Numbered from the stretch's first letter, positions 45,130-55,320 are shown. The stretch is 64,000 nucleotides of DNA from Campylobacter concisus UNSWCS (GCF_000466685.1 NZ_ANNG01000010.1:1-64000); one strand, 5' to 3'. The notes: a model not told the origin generated them from the sequence alone. A program made the numbers and translations.

Positions 45130-46911
45130 ATGTTTCATGCAACGAAGTTAAAAAGGCTCGTATTTTTCCTTCTTGGTGATGTTTTTATATTTGTTTTTTC
45201 GATATATGCGGCTTATCTTTTAAGATTTAACGCCGACATCCCAGATATCTACGTGCAAGGGCTTTTTGTAACGGCTGGATTTTTGATCGTTTTTAAGCTC
45301 TTTTTCATGTGGATGTTTAAAATTTACAAGGTACCGTGGAGATTTTTTGGCTTAAATGAGGCTCGTAAAATTTTCCTAGCTCACGTTTGTGCGGCGATCT
45401 TATTTACACCACTTTTTTTTATATTGCAAGATATTTTTGCAATGTATCCAAGAAGTGTAATTTTAATAGATATGCTAATATCGTGCTTGCTTATCGGAAT
45501 ATTAAGAATTTCAAAACGAATGGCACTTGACTTTTCAAACAGACCCCACAAAGGCGAGCCTTGTATCGTTATAGGCGCGACCTCAAAGGCGCTTCACGTC
45601 TTGCGCGGCTTAAAACAGGGCTATCTTGACTACTATGCAGTTGGTGTGGTAGATGGCAGAAGCGACCTTGTTGGCACATATTGTGATGGATTTTTAGTTC
45701 AAGATAAAAAAGATATACCAAGCCTTATAAAAGACTACGACGCAAAGACTGCTATCATCGCACTAGCACTTGATCAAGACGAGCTTCAAGCTTTAGTTGA
45801 TGAGCTAACTGGATATGGCATAAGAGATATGAAGCTCTTTTCGCTTATCGAAAATGAGCCGATCAAAGATATCTCGATCGAAGATTTGCTCGCTAGAAAG
45901 CCAAAAGACCTTAATCCAGAAGCCATTTCAAATTTCTTAAAAGATAAAAAAGTGCTTGTCACTGGAGCTGGCGGTAGTATAGGAAGCGAAATTTGTAAGC
46001 AGTGCTTGAAATACGGCGTAAGCGAGCTTATAATGGTTGAGCACAGCGAGTTTAACCTCTATAAAATAGGCGAAGATACAAGAGATAAAAGAACTGTTAG
46101 CAAACTCGTAAATATCACAAATTTAAAAGATTTTGAAGAGGTTTTTGAAGAATTTAGACCAGAGATCGTCATCCACGCAGCTGCATATAAACACGTGCCA
46201 CTTTGCGAGCTAAACCCTCGCTCAGCAGTTGAAAACAACATCCTTGGCACAAAAAATGCAGTTGATCTTTCTAAAAAATATGGTGCTAAGAAATTTGTCA
46301 TGATCTCATCGGACAAGGCAGTGCGCCCAACAAATATCATGGGCACAACTAAGCGTGTTTGCGAGCTTTATGCGCTAAATTCAAACGAAGCAGGTGTCTG
46401 CGAGATAGTTTGTGTGCGCTTTGGTAATGTCCTTGGCTCAAGTGGCTCAGTCATACCTAAATTTAAAGCGCAGATCGCTGCAAACAAGCCTTTAAGTGTC
46501 ACGCACCCAGAGATCACAAGATACTTTATGCTTACATCTGAAGCGTGTCAGCTAGTCCTTCAAGCAGCCTCTATCGCAAAAGGCGGAGAGCTTTTCGTGC
46601 TTGACATGGGCGAGCCAGTTAAGATCGTCGATCTTGCTAAAAAGATGCTTCTGCTTTCAAATAAAGAGCATCTGGGTATCGAATTTGTGGGGCTTAGACC
46701 TGGCGAGAAGCTTTATGAAGAGCTACTTATCAACAAAGATGACGTTCAAACTAAGTATGAGTCGATCTTCGTGACACACTCACAGCCTTATGATCTGACC
46801 CTTTTAAATTCACAGATAAATGGGCTTTTGCAGCTTGAAGATGACGAGGTGGCACCTGCTCTTAAGGTGATCGTGCCAGAGTTTAATCATGCATTAAATT
46901 TAAAAGGCTAG
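45130..46911 (+). CDS. pglF: PglF UDP-GlcNAc 4,6-dehydratase
   Basis: PglF makes the first diNAcBac intermediate from UDP-GlcNAc. The 593-aa protein has four N-terminal membrane helices (to about 120), a CoA-binding-like middle domain and a dehydratase domain with TGAGGSIGSEICKQ near 278-291 and the SSDKAVRPTNIMGTTKR active-site block, where the usual Tyr is replaced by Met as in other membrane dehydratases of this type. It starts directly after the pglE TAA. Confidence 0.94.
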   Translation: MFHATKLKRLVFFLLGDVFIFVFSIYAAYLLRFNADIPDIYVQGLFVTAGFLIVFKLFFMWMFKIYKVPWRFFGLNEARKIFLAHVCAAILFTPLFFILQDIFAMYPRSVILIDMLISCLLIGILRISKRMALDFSNRPHKGEPCIVIGATSKALHVLRGLKQGYLDYYAVGVVDGRSDLVGTYCDGFLVQDKKDIPSLIKDYDAKTAIIALALDQDELQALVDELTGYGIRDMKLFSLIENEPIKDISIEDLLARKPKDLNPEAISNFLKDKKVLVTGAGGSIGSEICKQCLKYGVSELIMVEHSEFNLYKIGEDTRDKRTVSKLVNITNLKDFEEVFEEFRPEIVIHAAAYKHVPLCELNPRSAVENNILGTKNAVDLSKKYGAKKFVMISSDKAVRPTNIMGTTKRVCELYALNSNEAGVCEIVCVRFGNVLGSSGSVIPKFKAQIAANKPLSVTHPEITRYFMLTSEACQLVLQAASIAKGGELFVLDMGEPVKIVDLAKKMLLLSNKEHLGIEFVGLRPGEKLYEELLINKDDVQTKYESIFVTHSQPYDLTLLNSQINGLLQLEDDEVAPALKVIVPEFNHALNLKG

Positions 46912-46913
46912 TT

Positions 46914-47810
46914 TTGGTTATAAAAGATATTAAGAGATTTAGTGACACGAGATATAAGGCAAGGGCGTATATCTGCTATTTATTTAGTAGAAATTTGCCA
47001 AACAGACTGCCTGGAGTGTGCTTAGAAAACATAAAAGCTGGCTTTGATAAGATCAGCCACGAGATAGAAAATTTTGACGCACTATATATCTTAGACGAAA
47101 ATGGCATACAGATCGAAGACTCGATCAGCCTAAATGAAAAATACAAAATTCCAAAAGGTGAAAACCGCGCAAACAAAGCCTACTACTACACCGCTGTGCG
47201 CGAGAAAAGGTGCGTTTTAAGTGATCCATATCCATCAAGTCTAAATGGAGGTTTGTGTGTCACAGCAAGCGTGCCTATCTATAATGAAAAAAATGAGCTT
47301 AAATTTATCGCCTGCATCGACATAAGCCTAGAAAATATCCTAAATATGGTCGATAGCGGCTTTGTCGAGGAGCATTTTGGTAGATTTTTAAAGACAGTCT
47401 ATGCACTCTTTTGCGCATCGCTTTTTATGATCTGCGCATTTTTATTTTGGCACGGCGTAAAGAGCTTTATCTCAAAGAGTATCGAGCATATAAACGTAGA
47501 AGAAATTTTTGAATCAACCATTATTTTAACGCTGGCTCTTGCCATTTTTGACCTTGTAAAGACGATATTTGAAGAAGAAGTTTTAGGCAAAAATCACGAA
47601 GAAAATAGCGTTATTTATAAGACGATGGTTAGATTTATCGGCTCTATCATCATCGCACTTGCCATTGAGGCGCTTATGCTTGTGTTTAAATTTGCTATCA
47701 CCGCACCTGAAAATATCATAAACGCTATCTATCTAATAGGCGGTGTAGCGATGTTAATGGCGGCACTTAGCTTTTATCTCTTTAGTGTAAAAAGACAAGA
47801 AAATAGATGA
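46914..47810 (+). CDS. pglG: PglG, membrane protein with PDC-like sensor domain
   Basis: The 298-aa protein has a soluble N-terminal region of about 145 residues with a PDC/Cache-like pattern (LYILDENGIQIEDS, RANKAYYYTAVREKRCVLSDPYPS, CVTASVPIYNEKNELKFIACIDIS) followed by four hydrophobic helices. There is no output domain. In C. jejuni the gene ends the pgl cluster but is not needed for glycan assembly, so its role is unknown. TTG start with AAAAGG seven bases upstream. It overlaps hisH by four bases. Confidence 0.82.
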   Translation: MVIKDIKRFSDTRYKARAYICYLFSRNLPNRLPGVCLENIKAGFDKISHEIENFDALYILDENGIQIEDSISLNEKYKIPKGENRANKAYYYTAVREKRCVLSDPYPSSLNGGLCVTASVPIYNEKNELKFIACIDISLENILNMVDSGFVEEHFGRFLKTVYALFCASLFMICAFLFWHGVKSFISKSIEHINVEEIFESTIILTLALAIFDLVKTIFEEEVLGKNHEENSVIYKTMVRFIGSIIIALAIEALMLVFKFAITAPENIINAIYLIGGVAMLMAALSFYLFSVKRQENR

Positions 47811-48418
47811 TAGCGGTGATCGACTATGGTGCGGGCAACATCAAAAGCGTGATAAATGCTTTTAAATTTCTTGATAAAAAATGCGTCTTAGTAAGTGAGC
47901 CTGATAGTTTAAAAGAGCACTCACACATCGTTTTGCCAGGCGTTGGAGCTTTTGGTGAGGCGATGAAAAAGCTAAAGATGAACGGCATGGACGAGGCGAT
48001 AAAAGAGGCTGTAAAAAGTGGAAAAGCCTTTATAGGAATTTGCCTTGGCATGCAGCTTTTGTTTGAAAAAAGCTTTGAATTTGGCGAGCATGAGGGGCTT
48101 TCTCTTTTGCCAGGAGAGGTCGTTAAATTTGATGAAGCTAAATTTGATAAGCCACTAAAGATCCCACACGTTGGCTGGAACACACTTAGCTTTAAACAAA
48201 ATGGTCCTTTAAATTTAGGGCTAAAAGAGCTTGAGTATTTATACTTTGTGCATAGCTACCACGTGGTTTGCGATGATAAATTTGCGCTTGCAAAGACAAC
48301 TTATGGATATGAATTTACAAGCGCGGTGCAGCATGAAAATCTCTTTGGCTTTCAGCCCCATCCAGAAAAAAGCCACGAGGTCGGGCTTAAAATTTTAGAA
48401 AATTTTGCGAGGTTGTGA
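47807..48418 (+). CDS. hisH: Imidazole glycerol phosphate synthase glutaminase subunit HisH
   Basis: HisH releases ammonia from glutamine for HisF in histidine synthesis. The 203-aa class I amidotransferase has the oxyanion/nucleophile block [11 protein letters not shown] with the catalytic Cys, and the His-Glu pair in FQPHPEKSH. hisF is not in this window. It overlaps pglG and hisA. Confidence 0.95.
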   Translation: MIAVIDYGAGNIKSVINAFKFLDKKCVLVSEPDSLKEHSHIVLPGVGAFGEAMKKLKMNGMDEAIKEAVKSGKAFIGICLGMQLLFEKSFEFGEHEGLSLLPGEVVKFDEAKFDKPLKIPHVGWNTLSFKQNGPLNLGLKELEYLYFVHSYHVVCDDKFALAKTTYGYEFTSAVQHENLFGFQPHPEKSHEVGLKILENFARL

Positions 48419-49128
48419 TGGAAATTTTCCCAGCGATAGATATAAAAGAGGGGCAGGCGGTTAGGCTTAGTAAAGGGCTCATGCAAAGCGCTAAAATTTA
48501 TAGCAGTGAGCCAAGTGAGCTTGCTAAGAGGTTTGAAGGCTACGGCGCAAAATGGCTGCATGTGGTTGATCTTGATGGAGCATTTGTAGGAGAAACTATA
48601 AATTTTAACACGATCGAAAAGATAGTAAAAGCTACAAATTTAAAGGTGCAAGTTGGCGGTGGCATAAGGGATGAAGAGCGTATAAAGCGCTATTTAGACC
48701 TTGGAGTTAGCAGAGTGATCCTTGGCTCAGTTGCCCTTCGTGATCCAGAATTTACAGCAAAAATGGCTGGAATTTATAGGGTCGTAGTTGGCATAGATGC
48801 CAAAGATGGCTATGTGGCAGTGCAAGGCTGGGGCGAGGTTTCAAGTATAAAAGCGGTCGATCTTGCAAAAAAATTTGCAGATGTGGGTGTAGAAGCTGTG
48901 ATTTGCACCGATATTAACAAAGATGGAATGCTTGGCGGAGTTAATGTTGATTTTAGCTTGCAAATAGCTAGAAGCAGCAAGCTTGAGACCATAGCAAGTG
49001 GCGGTGTGAGCGATATGAACGACATTTTAGCACTTAAAGAGACAAATGAGATAGCTGGTGTGATCGTTGGTAAAGCTTACTATGAGGGACGACTTGATTT
49101 AAAAGATGCTTTCAAACAAGTTGGCTAG
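48418..49128 (+). CDS. hisA: ProFAR isomerase HisA
   Basis: HisA isomerises ProFAR to PRFAR, the step before HisHF. The 236-aa TIM barrel begins [17 protein letters not shown] with catalytic Asp8 and has VGGGIRDEE and [11 protein letters not shown] phosphate-binding loops. ATG at 48418 overlaps the hisH TGA; a GTG one codon upstream is also in frame but the RBS spacing (GAGG, five bases) suits the ATG. Confidence 0.95.
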   Translation: MEIFPAIDIKEGQAVRLSKGLMQSAKIYSSEPSELAKRFEGYGAKWLHVVDLDGAFVGETINFNTIEKIVKATNLKVQVGGGIRDEERIKRYLDLGVSRVILGSVALRDPEFTAKMAGIYRVVVGIDAKDGYVAVQGWGEVSSIKAVDLAKKFADVGVEAVICTDINKDGMLGGVNVDFSLQIARSSKLETIASGGVSDMNDILALKETNEIAGVIVGKAYYEGRLDLKDAFKQVG

Positions 49129-49157
49129 CGTTAAAGCTTTTATAAATTTTAATTAGC

Positions 49158-49163
49158 TAGAAT
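49158..49163 (+). promoter_or_regulatory. Probable cheY promoter, -10 TAGAAT
   Basis: GCTAGAAT lies in the 63-bp gap between hisA and cheY, about 30 bases before the GTG start. The upstream stretch is AT-rich, as Campylobacter sigma-70 promoters usually are. Confidence 0.4.
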
Positions 49164-49191
49164 AGGGCAATTTTTACTAAAAGGATATTAT

Positions 49192-49557
49192 GTGAAGATT
49201 TTGGTTGTAGATGACAGCTCAACAATGAGAAGGATCATAAAAAATACTTTGCAAAGGTTAGGACATCAAGAAATTCTCGAGGCTGAGCACGGGCTTGAAG
49301 CTTGGAATATCTTGACGCAAAACGAGGGTATTGAGGTTCTTATTACTGACTGGAACATGCCTGAGATGAACGGTCTTGAGCTTGTTAAAAAGGTAAGAGC
49401 TGAGCAAAAATATGTTGATATGCCTATCATAATGGTAACAACAGAGGGCGGAAAAGCCGAGGTTATAACAGCTTTAAAAGCAGGTGTTAATAACTACATC
49501 GTTAAACCTTTTACGCCACAAGTTTTAAAAGAGAAGCTTGAAGACGTTCTTGGTTAA
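49192..49557 (+). CDS. cheY: Chemotaxis response regulator CheY
   Basis: CheY-P binds the flagellar switch. This 121-aa single receiver domain has the acidic pocket Asp7/Asp8, phospho-acceptor Asp53, Thr83 and Lys105 (IVKPF). Start is GTG with AAGGA seven bases upstream; the ATG two bases earlier is out of frame and is followed at once by a stop. It overlaps prmA by one base. Confidence 0.95.
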   Translation: MKILVVDDSSTMRRIIKNTLQRLGHQEILEAEHGLEAWNILTQNEGIEVLITDWNMPEMNGLELVKKVRAEQKYVDMPIIMVTTEGGKAEVITALKAGVNNYIVKPFTPQVLKEKLEDVLG

Positions 49558-50390
49558 TGAAAGATAAATTTTACGAATTAAGCATCAAAACATCAAATTT
49601 TTATGATGAAATTTTAGAGTTAGTTTTCTCTTTTGGGGTCACCTGTGTAGAAGAGCTAGATCATGAGATCATCATCAGGGAAGAGTATGATCTAAAAGAT
49701 ATAGCTTGGGGCGTAGAAGAGTATGCAAAAGGGCTCTCTATCGTTCGTAAAATTCCAAATGATTTAAAAATTTCTCTTAATTTAAAAGAAAATAAAGACT
49801 GGCTAGGCGAATATAAAAAGGCAGTTAAGCCTATTTTGGTTGATAAAATTTATATTAGACCTAGCTGGGAAGAGCCACTTAATGGTGTAACAAATATCAT
49901 AATCGACCCAGCGCTAGCCTTTGGCTCAGGGCATCATGAAAGCACAAATTCTTGCTTGCAACTTTTACAAAAATATGCAAAAAGTGGCGATAGCGCTTTA
50001 GATGTGGGATGTGGAAGCGGGATATTAAGCATAGCTTTAGCAAAGCTTGGCTGCAAGGTCGATGCTTGCGATACAGACGAGCAGGCCACGCAAAGCTCGC
50101 TTAGCAATGCCCAGCTAAATGAGGTTAAATTTAATAAAATTTGGACAGGTTCTATTGCAAATTTAGAGCAAAAATATGACATCGCCGTAGCAAACATTAT
50201 TGCTGATGTCATTTTTATGCTCTCAAATGACTTAAAAAAATCGCTTAAAAAAGGCGGCTATTTAGTATTGTCTGGAATTTTAAACAAATACGAAGATAGG
50301 ATTAAAGATACGTTTAAGGATTTGGAGCTAGTTGAGATAAAACAGGCTAATGATTGGGTTAGCTTTGTTTATAAGGAAATGGATGAATAA
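49557..50390 (+). CDS. prmA: Ribosomal protein L11 methyltransferase
   Basis: PrmA methylates ribosomal protein L11. The 277-aa protein has an N-terminal substrate domain and a SAM-dependent domain with FGSGHHESTNSCL, LDVGCGSGILSIALAKLG and VANIIADVI, the NPPY-like position. It starts in the cheY stop (TAATG) and its last eight bases are shared with ftsH. Confidence 0.93.
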   Translation: MKDKFYELSIKTSNFYDEILELVFSFGVTCVEELDHEIIIREEYDLKDIAWGVEEYAKGLSIVRKIPNDLKISLNLKENKDWLGEYKKAVKPILVDKIYIRPSWEEPLNGVTNIIIDPALAFGSGHHESTNSCLQLLQKYAKSGDSALDVGCGSGILSIALAKLGCKVDACDTDEQATQSSLSNAQLNEVKFNKIWTGSIANLEQKYDIAVANIIADVIFMLSNDLKKSLKKGGYLVLSGILNKYEDRIKDTFKDLELVEIKQANDWVSFVYKEMDE

Positions 50391-52308
50391 CCAAAATAAT
50401 AACCAAAATAATGGCGACAATAACGGGTTTTTCAACAAAAACCCCATCTTTATCTTTGCTATTTTTGCGATAGTTATAGTTCTAGCTTTTAGAAGCTTTA
50501 GTGGTGACGGACTAGGCGGTACTTTTGGGCTTGGTAGCAACGCTCAAAGCAAGATGATAGCTTATTCTGAATTCAAGGATATGCTAAAAAATAAGCAACT
50601 AAATGAAGTTGCGATATCTGAAACCACGATAAAAGGCGTTGGTAATGACAAAACCATCTACCTCGCAAAGCGCATAAATGATCCAACACTCATTGGCATA
50701 CTTGAGCAAAATGGCATAACTTACAGCGTTTATAGCGAAAATAACTGGTTTGGAGATCTTATATTTTCATGGATCATACCGGTATTTATATTTTTTGCTA
50801 TTTGGATGTTTATCGCTAGTCGTATGCAAAAGAATATCGGCGGTGGCATACTTGGCATAGGAAGTGCGAAAAAGCTTATAAATTCTGAAAAACCAAAAGT
50901 TAAATTTGACGACGTCGCAGGCGTTGAAGAGGCAAAAGAAGAGGTTCAAGAGATAGTTGATTATCTAAAGAGCCCAGATAAATACCTAAGACTTGGAGCT
51001 AAAATTCCAAAAGGTATTTTGTTAGTTGGCCCTCCAGGTACTGGTAAAACGCTTCTTGCAAGAGCTGTTGCGGGCGAGGCTAGTGTGCCATTTTTCTCTA
51101 TGTCGGCATCAAGCTTTATAGAGATGTTTGTTGGCGTTGGTGCAAGTAGAGTTAGAGATCTTTTTGAAAATGCAAAAAAAGAGGCTCCAGCGATTGTTTT
51201 TATAGATGAGATCGATGCGATCGGTAAGAGCAGAAATTCTGGTCCGATGGGAGGAAATGATGAGAGAGAGCAGACGCTAAATCAGCTTCTTTCTGAGATG
51301 GACGGCTTTGATGCGGATAAGTCACCAGTCATCGTTATAGCAGCGACAAATAGACCTGAAGTTTTAGATGCTGCACTTTTAAGACCGGGTAGATTTGACA
51401 GGCAAGTGCTTGTTGATAAGCCTGATTTTAAAGGACGTTGCGACATTTTAAAAGTCCATATGAAAGATGTGAAAATCGGTAAAGACGTTAATATCGAAGA
51501 TATCGCAAGGCTTACTACTGGTTTAGCAGGGGCTGATCTTGAAAATATCATAAATGAGGCAGCTCTTCTTGCAGGACGTAAGTCAAAAACTTTTGTTGAG
51601 CAGGCTGATCTAGTGGAGGCTGTCGAGAGATCGATAGCTGGTTTAGAGAAAAAATCACGCCGCGTAAATCCAAAAGAGAAGAAGATAGTCACTTACCATG
51701 AAAGCGGCCATGCTTTGGTAGCTGAGCTAACAAAAGGTGCAAAAAGAGTGACAAAGGTCTCAGTCGTACCACGCGGTCTTGCAGCGCTTGGCTATACGCT
51801 AAATACACCTGAAGAAAATAAATTTATGATGCAAAAGCATGAGTTGCTTGCAGAAGTGGATGTACTTTTGGCTGGTAGGGCTGCCGAAGAGGTCTTTATA
51901 AAAGAGATATCAACTGGAGCTAGTAATGACCTAGAGCGTGCAACTGATATCATAAAAGCTATGGTTAGTATGTATGGTATGAGTGATGTTGCCGGCCTTA
52001 TGGTACTTGAGAAGCAACGCGCAACATTTTTAAATGGCGGACAAAGCATAAAAGACTATAGCGACAAGATGGCCGAAAAGGTCGATGAATTTGTAAAAGC
52101 ACTTCTTCATGAGAGATATACGGCTGTGCTTGGTCTTCTTGAAATTTATAAAGGTGCCATTGAAAACATGGTCTCAGCACTTTATGAAGAAGAGACTATC
52201 GAGGGAAAACGAGTTAGAGAGATCATCAAAAACTACGAGGAAGAAAATGGTCTTGAAAGCAGGCTTGTAGAGCTTGAAGAAGAGGAAAAAGGCAAAAAAG
52301 AGGAATAA
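50383..52308 (+). CDS. ftsH: ATP-dependent zinc metalloprotease FtsH
   Basis: FtsH degrades membrane and regulatory proteins. The 641-aa protein has an Asn-rich start, a first membrane helix (about 18-35), a periplasmic domain, a second helix (about 125-145), the AAA module with Walker A GPPGTGKT at 216-223, Walker [12 protein letters not shown] and the SRH, and the HESGH zinc motif at 439-443. ATG at 50383 has AAGGA five bases upstream and lies within the end of prmA. Confidence 0.96.
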   Translation: MNNQNNNQNNGDNNGFFNKNPIFIFAIFAIVIVLAFRSFSGDGLGGTFGLGSNAQSKMIAYSEFKDMLKNKQLNEVAISETTIKGVGNDKTIYLAKRINDPTLIGILEQNGITYSVYSENNWFGDLIFSWIIPVFIFFAIWMFIASRMQKNIGGGILGIGSAKKLINSEKPKVKFDDVAGVEEAKEEVQEIVDYLKSPDKYLRLGAKIPKGILLVGPPGTGKTLLARAVAGEASVPFFSMSASSFIEMFVGVGASRVRDLFENAKKEAPAIVFIDEIDAIGKSRNSGPMGGNDEREQTLNQLLSEMDGFDADKSPVIVIAATNRPEVLDAALLRPGRFDRQVLVDKPDFKGRCDILKVHMKDVKIGKDVNIEDIARLTTGLAGADLENIINEAALLAGRKSKTFVEQADLVEAVERSIAGLEKKSRRVNPKEKKIVTYHESGHALVAELTKGAKRVTKVSVVPRGLAALGYTLNTPEENKFMMQKHELLAEVDVLLAGRAAEEVFIKEISTGASNDLERATDIIKAMVSMYGMSDVAGLMVLEKQRATFLNGGQSIKDYSDKMAEKVDEFVKALLHERYTAVLGLLEIYKGAIENMVSALYEEETIEGKRVREIIKNYEEENGLESRLVELEEEEKGKKEE

Positions 52309-52309
52309 A

Positions 52310-52927
52310 ATGAGTGGTTACATCGCAAAAGCAGGGTATAAATTTATATTATTCTTTTTGATTTTATTTGTTATATCTGTGTTATTTGGTATTGCGCCGC
52401 TATTTTTTCTAGCGTTACTTCTTTTAATTCTTTATTTTTTTAGAGATCCTGAAAGAGAGCCATTTACTGACGATAAACTAGCTTTACTTTCACCTATAGA
52501 TGGCAAGATAAAAGAGATCAGTGTTTCAAATTTTGATGACAAAGAAGTAGCTAAGATAGTTATCTCAAAGCCGTTTTTTGGTGTCGGCACGCTAAGAGCG
52601 GTGAGCGATGCAAAAGTTATTGATATAAAAAGAAGGCACGGACTATTTTTGTGTCAGGCGATGAAAATTTCAGAAATGCTAAATGAAAGAGCGATAATTC
52701 GTTTTGAAAAAGGAAATATCAAATTTGCTATGAAGATCATAGCTGGAGTTTTTAGCAGAAGTTTGGAAATTTATAACATTACTAGTCTAAAAGCCTCTAG
52801 AAAATTTGGCTTTTTAGGAAGCGGAGAAGTGATTTTATACTTGCCAAGAGATACTAAAATTTGCGTAAGCGTTGGCGAGAGCGTTAAAGCTGCTTCACTT
52901 CTTGGATACTTTGAAGAGGAAAAATAA
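52310..52927 (+). CDS. Phosphatidylserine decarboxylase-related membrane protein
   Basis: The 205-aa protein matches small Psd enzymes in layout: two N-terminal hydrophobic segments, FFRDPERE, SPIDG with Asp64, and RKFGFLGSGEVILYLP with the Gly-Ser pair (Ser171) that would yield the pyruvoyl group. The usual catalytic His of the VHVNR block seems absent (the region reads FFGVGTLRA). So self-cleavage may be altered. The neighbour pssA makes phosphatidylserine, which supports a role in phosphatidylethanolamine synthesis. It begins one base after ftsH. Confidence 0.75.
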   Translation: MSGYIAKAGYKFILFFLILFVISVLFGIAPLFFLALLLLILYFFRDPEREPFTDDKLALLSPIDGKIKEISVSNFDDKEVAKIVISKPFFGVGTLRAVSDAKVIDIKRRHGLFLCQAMKISEMLNERAIIRFEKGNIKFAMKIIAGVFSRSLEIYNITSLKASRKFGFLGSGEVILYLPRDTKICVSVGESVKAASLLGYFEEEK

Positions 52928-52928
52928 A

Positions 52929-53660
52929 ATGAATAGCTTACAAAAAATGCAGTTAATGTATATCTTGCCAAATTTATTTACCGCAGCAAGCGCTTTTTTG
53001 GGCGTTATAAGCATTATTTCATCTATTCAGGGAAATTATTTTAAAGCTATTATTTACATCATTCTTTCACTGATTTTAGACGGACTTGATGGACGCGTAG
53101 CAAGACTTACAAAGACTACAAGCAAATTTGGAGTAGAGTTTGATAGCCTTGCGGACCTTGTAGCATTTGGCGTGGCTCCGGCGATCTTGTTTTATCTAAC
53201 AGTTGGTGCAAAATTTGGCAGATTTGGTGCACTAATAGCAGCTATGTTTGTAGTCTTTGGAGCTATTAGACTAGCTCGTTTTAACGTCACTACCGGCACA
53301 TACGAACCAAATGTTTTCATCGGACTTCCTATACCATCAGCAGCGATTGTAAGTGTGCTTTGGATCGGCATTTATGTAGACTGCACATTCTTAGAGGGTT
53401 TTGAGTGGTGCTTGATATTGCTTGAAGCAGTTTTAGCTATCTTGATGGTTAGCAACATCCGCTATCCAAGCTTTAAAAAGATGAACTTAAAACAAACTCA
53501 TGTTATACGAATTTTAGTAGCACTTGTAGTTGTTTTTTCTATGCTTTATCTATATCCATTCGAGAGCGCAACTTTAGTAATGAGTGTTTACGTGCTTTAT
53601 GGTATTATTAGAGCGGCGATAATGTTTAGCAAAAATCACAAAAAAAAGGAGAGCGAATGA
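52929..53660 (+). CDS. pssA: CDP-diacylglycerol-serine O-phosphatidyltransferase
   Basis: PssA makes phosphatidylserine from CDP-diacylglycerol and serine in the inner membrane. The 243-aa protein has about six to eight membrane helices and the CDP-alcohol phosphotransferase motif DGLDGRVARLTKTTSKFG followed by VEFDSLADLV. ATG at 52929 follows the psd-like stop by one base with GAGGA upstream; the frame is open further upstream inside psd. Its stop overlaps the start of the leucine leader. Confidence 0.92.
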   Translation: MNSLQKMQLMYILPNLFTAASAFLGVISIISSIQGNYFKAIIYIILSLILDGLDGRVARLTKTTSKFGVEFDSLADLVAFGVAPAILFYLTVGAKFGRFGALIAAMFVVFGAIRLARFNVTTGTYEPNVFIGLPIPSAAIVSVLWIGIYVDCTFLEGFEWCLILLEAVLAILMVSNIRYPSFKKMNLKQTHVIRILVALVVVFSMLYLYPFESATLVMSVYVLYGIIRAAIMFSKNHKKKESE

Positions 53661-53740
53661 GCGAAAATGGCATAATAAAATCGCGTAAATTTTTACCAAA
53701 AATCGAAATCAAAAACTCTCTACTGCTGCTACTTAGGTAG
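53657..53740 (+). CDS. leuL: Leucine-rich leader peptide upstream of leuA (attenuation-type)
   Basis: This 27-codon reading frame starts at an ATG overlapping the pssA TGA, with GGAG five bases upstream, and ends SLLLLLR followed by TAG. The five consecutive Leu codons (CTA CTG CTG CTA CTT, 53720-53734) lie 60 bases before leuA. Such runs are the hallmark of amino-acid-sensing leader peptides. A short hairpin, TGCTAC (53727-53732) with GTAGCA (53737-53742), overlaps the Leu codons. No terminator stem with a U-run was found, so the control could act on translation or on a Rho-type termination. The symbol leuL is given by analogy. Confidence 0.7.
   Translation: MSENGIIKSRKFLPKIEIKNSLLLLLR
53676..53681 (+). 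promoter_or_regulatory. Possible leuA promoter inside the leader ORF, -10 TAAAAT
   Basis: ATAATAAAATCGCG matches the TAAAAT-CGC pattern seen at other starts in this window. If used, the transcript would begin downstream of the leader ATG, so the leader peptide would be made only from the pssA read-through mRNA. The two options conflict and cannot be settled from the sequence. Confidence 0.3.
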
Positions 53741-53800
53741 CAAATTCTTCTTTACTTAACTCATTAAATTTAAATATAAAAAATTATAAAAGGACAAAAA

Positions 53801-55315
53801 ATGGATAAAAATAAAATTATAATCTTTGATACGACTTTAAGAGATGGCGAGCAAAGCCCAGGAGCTTCTATGAACACAGCTGAAAAGCTTCAGATCGCAC
53901 TTCAGCTTGAAAGGCTTGGTGTGGATGTGATGGAGGCTGGATTTGCAGCGGCTAGCCCTGGAGACTTTGACGCGGTAAATCAGATCGCAAAGCAAGCTTC
54001 AAATATCACTGTCTGTTCGCTTGCACGTGCAGTTGAGCGTGATATTAAGGCAGCTGGCGAGGCACTAGCTCCAGCAAAAAACAAAAGAATTCACACCTTC
54101 ATAGCAACAAGTCCGATCCATATGCAGTATAAACTAAAAATGAGCCCAGACGAGGTGATCAGGCGTGCAGTTGAGTCAGTGCAATACTCAAAAACATTTT
54201 GCGATAACGTGGAGTTTAGCTGCGAGGATGCATGCAGAAGCGAGATGAACTTTCTAAAAGAAATTTGCGACGCAGCGATAAACGCAGGGGCAAAAACCAT
54301 AAACATCCCAGATACGGTTGGCTACTTGTATCCAGAGGAGATCACAGCTCGCATTAGCGAAATAGTAAAATTTATAGGCGATAGAGCGGTAGTTTCGGTG
54401 CATAACCACAACGATCTAGGCATGGCAACAGCAAATTCACTAGCTGCTATAAAAGCTGGTGCAAGGCAGGTTGAAGGCACGATAAATGGCATCGGCGAGC
54501 GTGCTGGAAACGCTGCACTTGAAGAGATCGTGATGGCCATAAAAACTCGCCAGGACGTCTTTGCGCCGCTTTACACAGGCATCATCTCAAAAGAAATTTA
54601 TCCAACTTCAAGACTGATCGCTAGCATCACAGGTATCGAGCCACAGCCAAATAAAGCAATCGTTGGTAAAAACGCCTTTGCACACGAGAGTGGCATCCAT
54701 CAAGACGGCGTACTAAAGCACAAAGAGACCTATGAGATCATCAGTGCTGAGAGCATCGGCTTAGAGAAAAACTCGCTCGTTCTTGGCAAGCACAGCGGCC
54801 GCCATGCGTTTAAAGATAAGCTTGTTAGCCTTGGATTTGACCTTGATAGTGATGCGCTTAATAAGGCGTTTGAGAAATTTAAAGACTTGGCAGATAAGAA
54901 AAAAGAGATATTTGACGATGATATCAGGGCGCTTGTTGCAGAGGAGATCACCAAGATCCCGCAGGCTTACGAGATCACAGACTTGCTTCAAAGTAGCGGT
55001 GGCAGCTTAGCAAGTGCCTCTATGAGCATCAGACATAACGACGAGATCGTTAGCGACTCAGCCCTTGGAAATGGCACTGCTGATGCGATATTTAAGGTAG
55101 TTGATCGCATCAGCGGCATTAATGGCACGCTAAAAGACTACAAGGTCACAGCTGTTTCTCAGGGCAAAGACGCTCTTGCAAAGGTCGATGTAAAAGTCGA
55201 GTTTGAGGGCAAAACAGCCGTAATGGGTCACGGACTTGATATCGATACGATGATGGCAAGCGCTAAGGCCTATGTCGGCGCACTAAATAGCTACCTACGC
55301 ATCCATAAAAACTAA
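53801..55315 (+). CDS. leuA: 2-isopropylmalate synthase
   Basis: LeuA condenses 2-ketoisovalerate with acetyl-CoA, the first step of leucine synthesis. The 504-aa protein has [16 protein letters not shown] near 9-24, the metal motif [22 protein letters not shown] and a C-terminal regulatory domain of about 110 residues for leucine feedback. Length is typical. AAAGGA precedes the ATG. It is preceded by a leucine leader and followed by a hairpin at 55321-55349. Confidence 0.96.
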   Translation: MDKNKIIIFDTTLRDGEQSPGASMNTAEKLQIALQLERLGVDVMEAGFAAASPGDFDAVNQIAKQASNITVCSLARAVERDIKAAGEALAPAKNKRIHTFIATSPIHMQYKLKMSPDEVIRRAVESVQYSKTFCDNVEFSCEDACRSEMNFLKEICDAAINAGAKTINIPDTVGYLYPEEITARISEIVKFIGDRAVVSVHNHNDLGMATANSLAAIKAGARQVEGTINGIGERAGNAALEEIVMAIKTRQDVFAPLYTGIISKEIYPTSRLIASITGIEPQPNKAIVGKNAFAHESGIHQDGVLKHKETYEIISAESIGLEKNSLVLGKHSGRHAFKDKLVSLGFDLDSDALNKAFEKFKDLADKKKEIFDDDIRALVAEEITKIPQAYEITDLLQSSGGSLASASMSIRHNDEIVSDSALGNGTADAIFKVVDRISGINGTLKDYKVTAVSQGKDALAKVDVKVEFEGKTAVMGHGLDIDTMMASAKAYVGALNSYLRIHKN

Positions 55316-55320
55316 AATCT

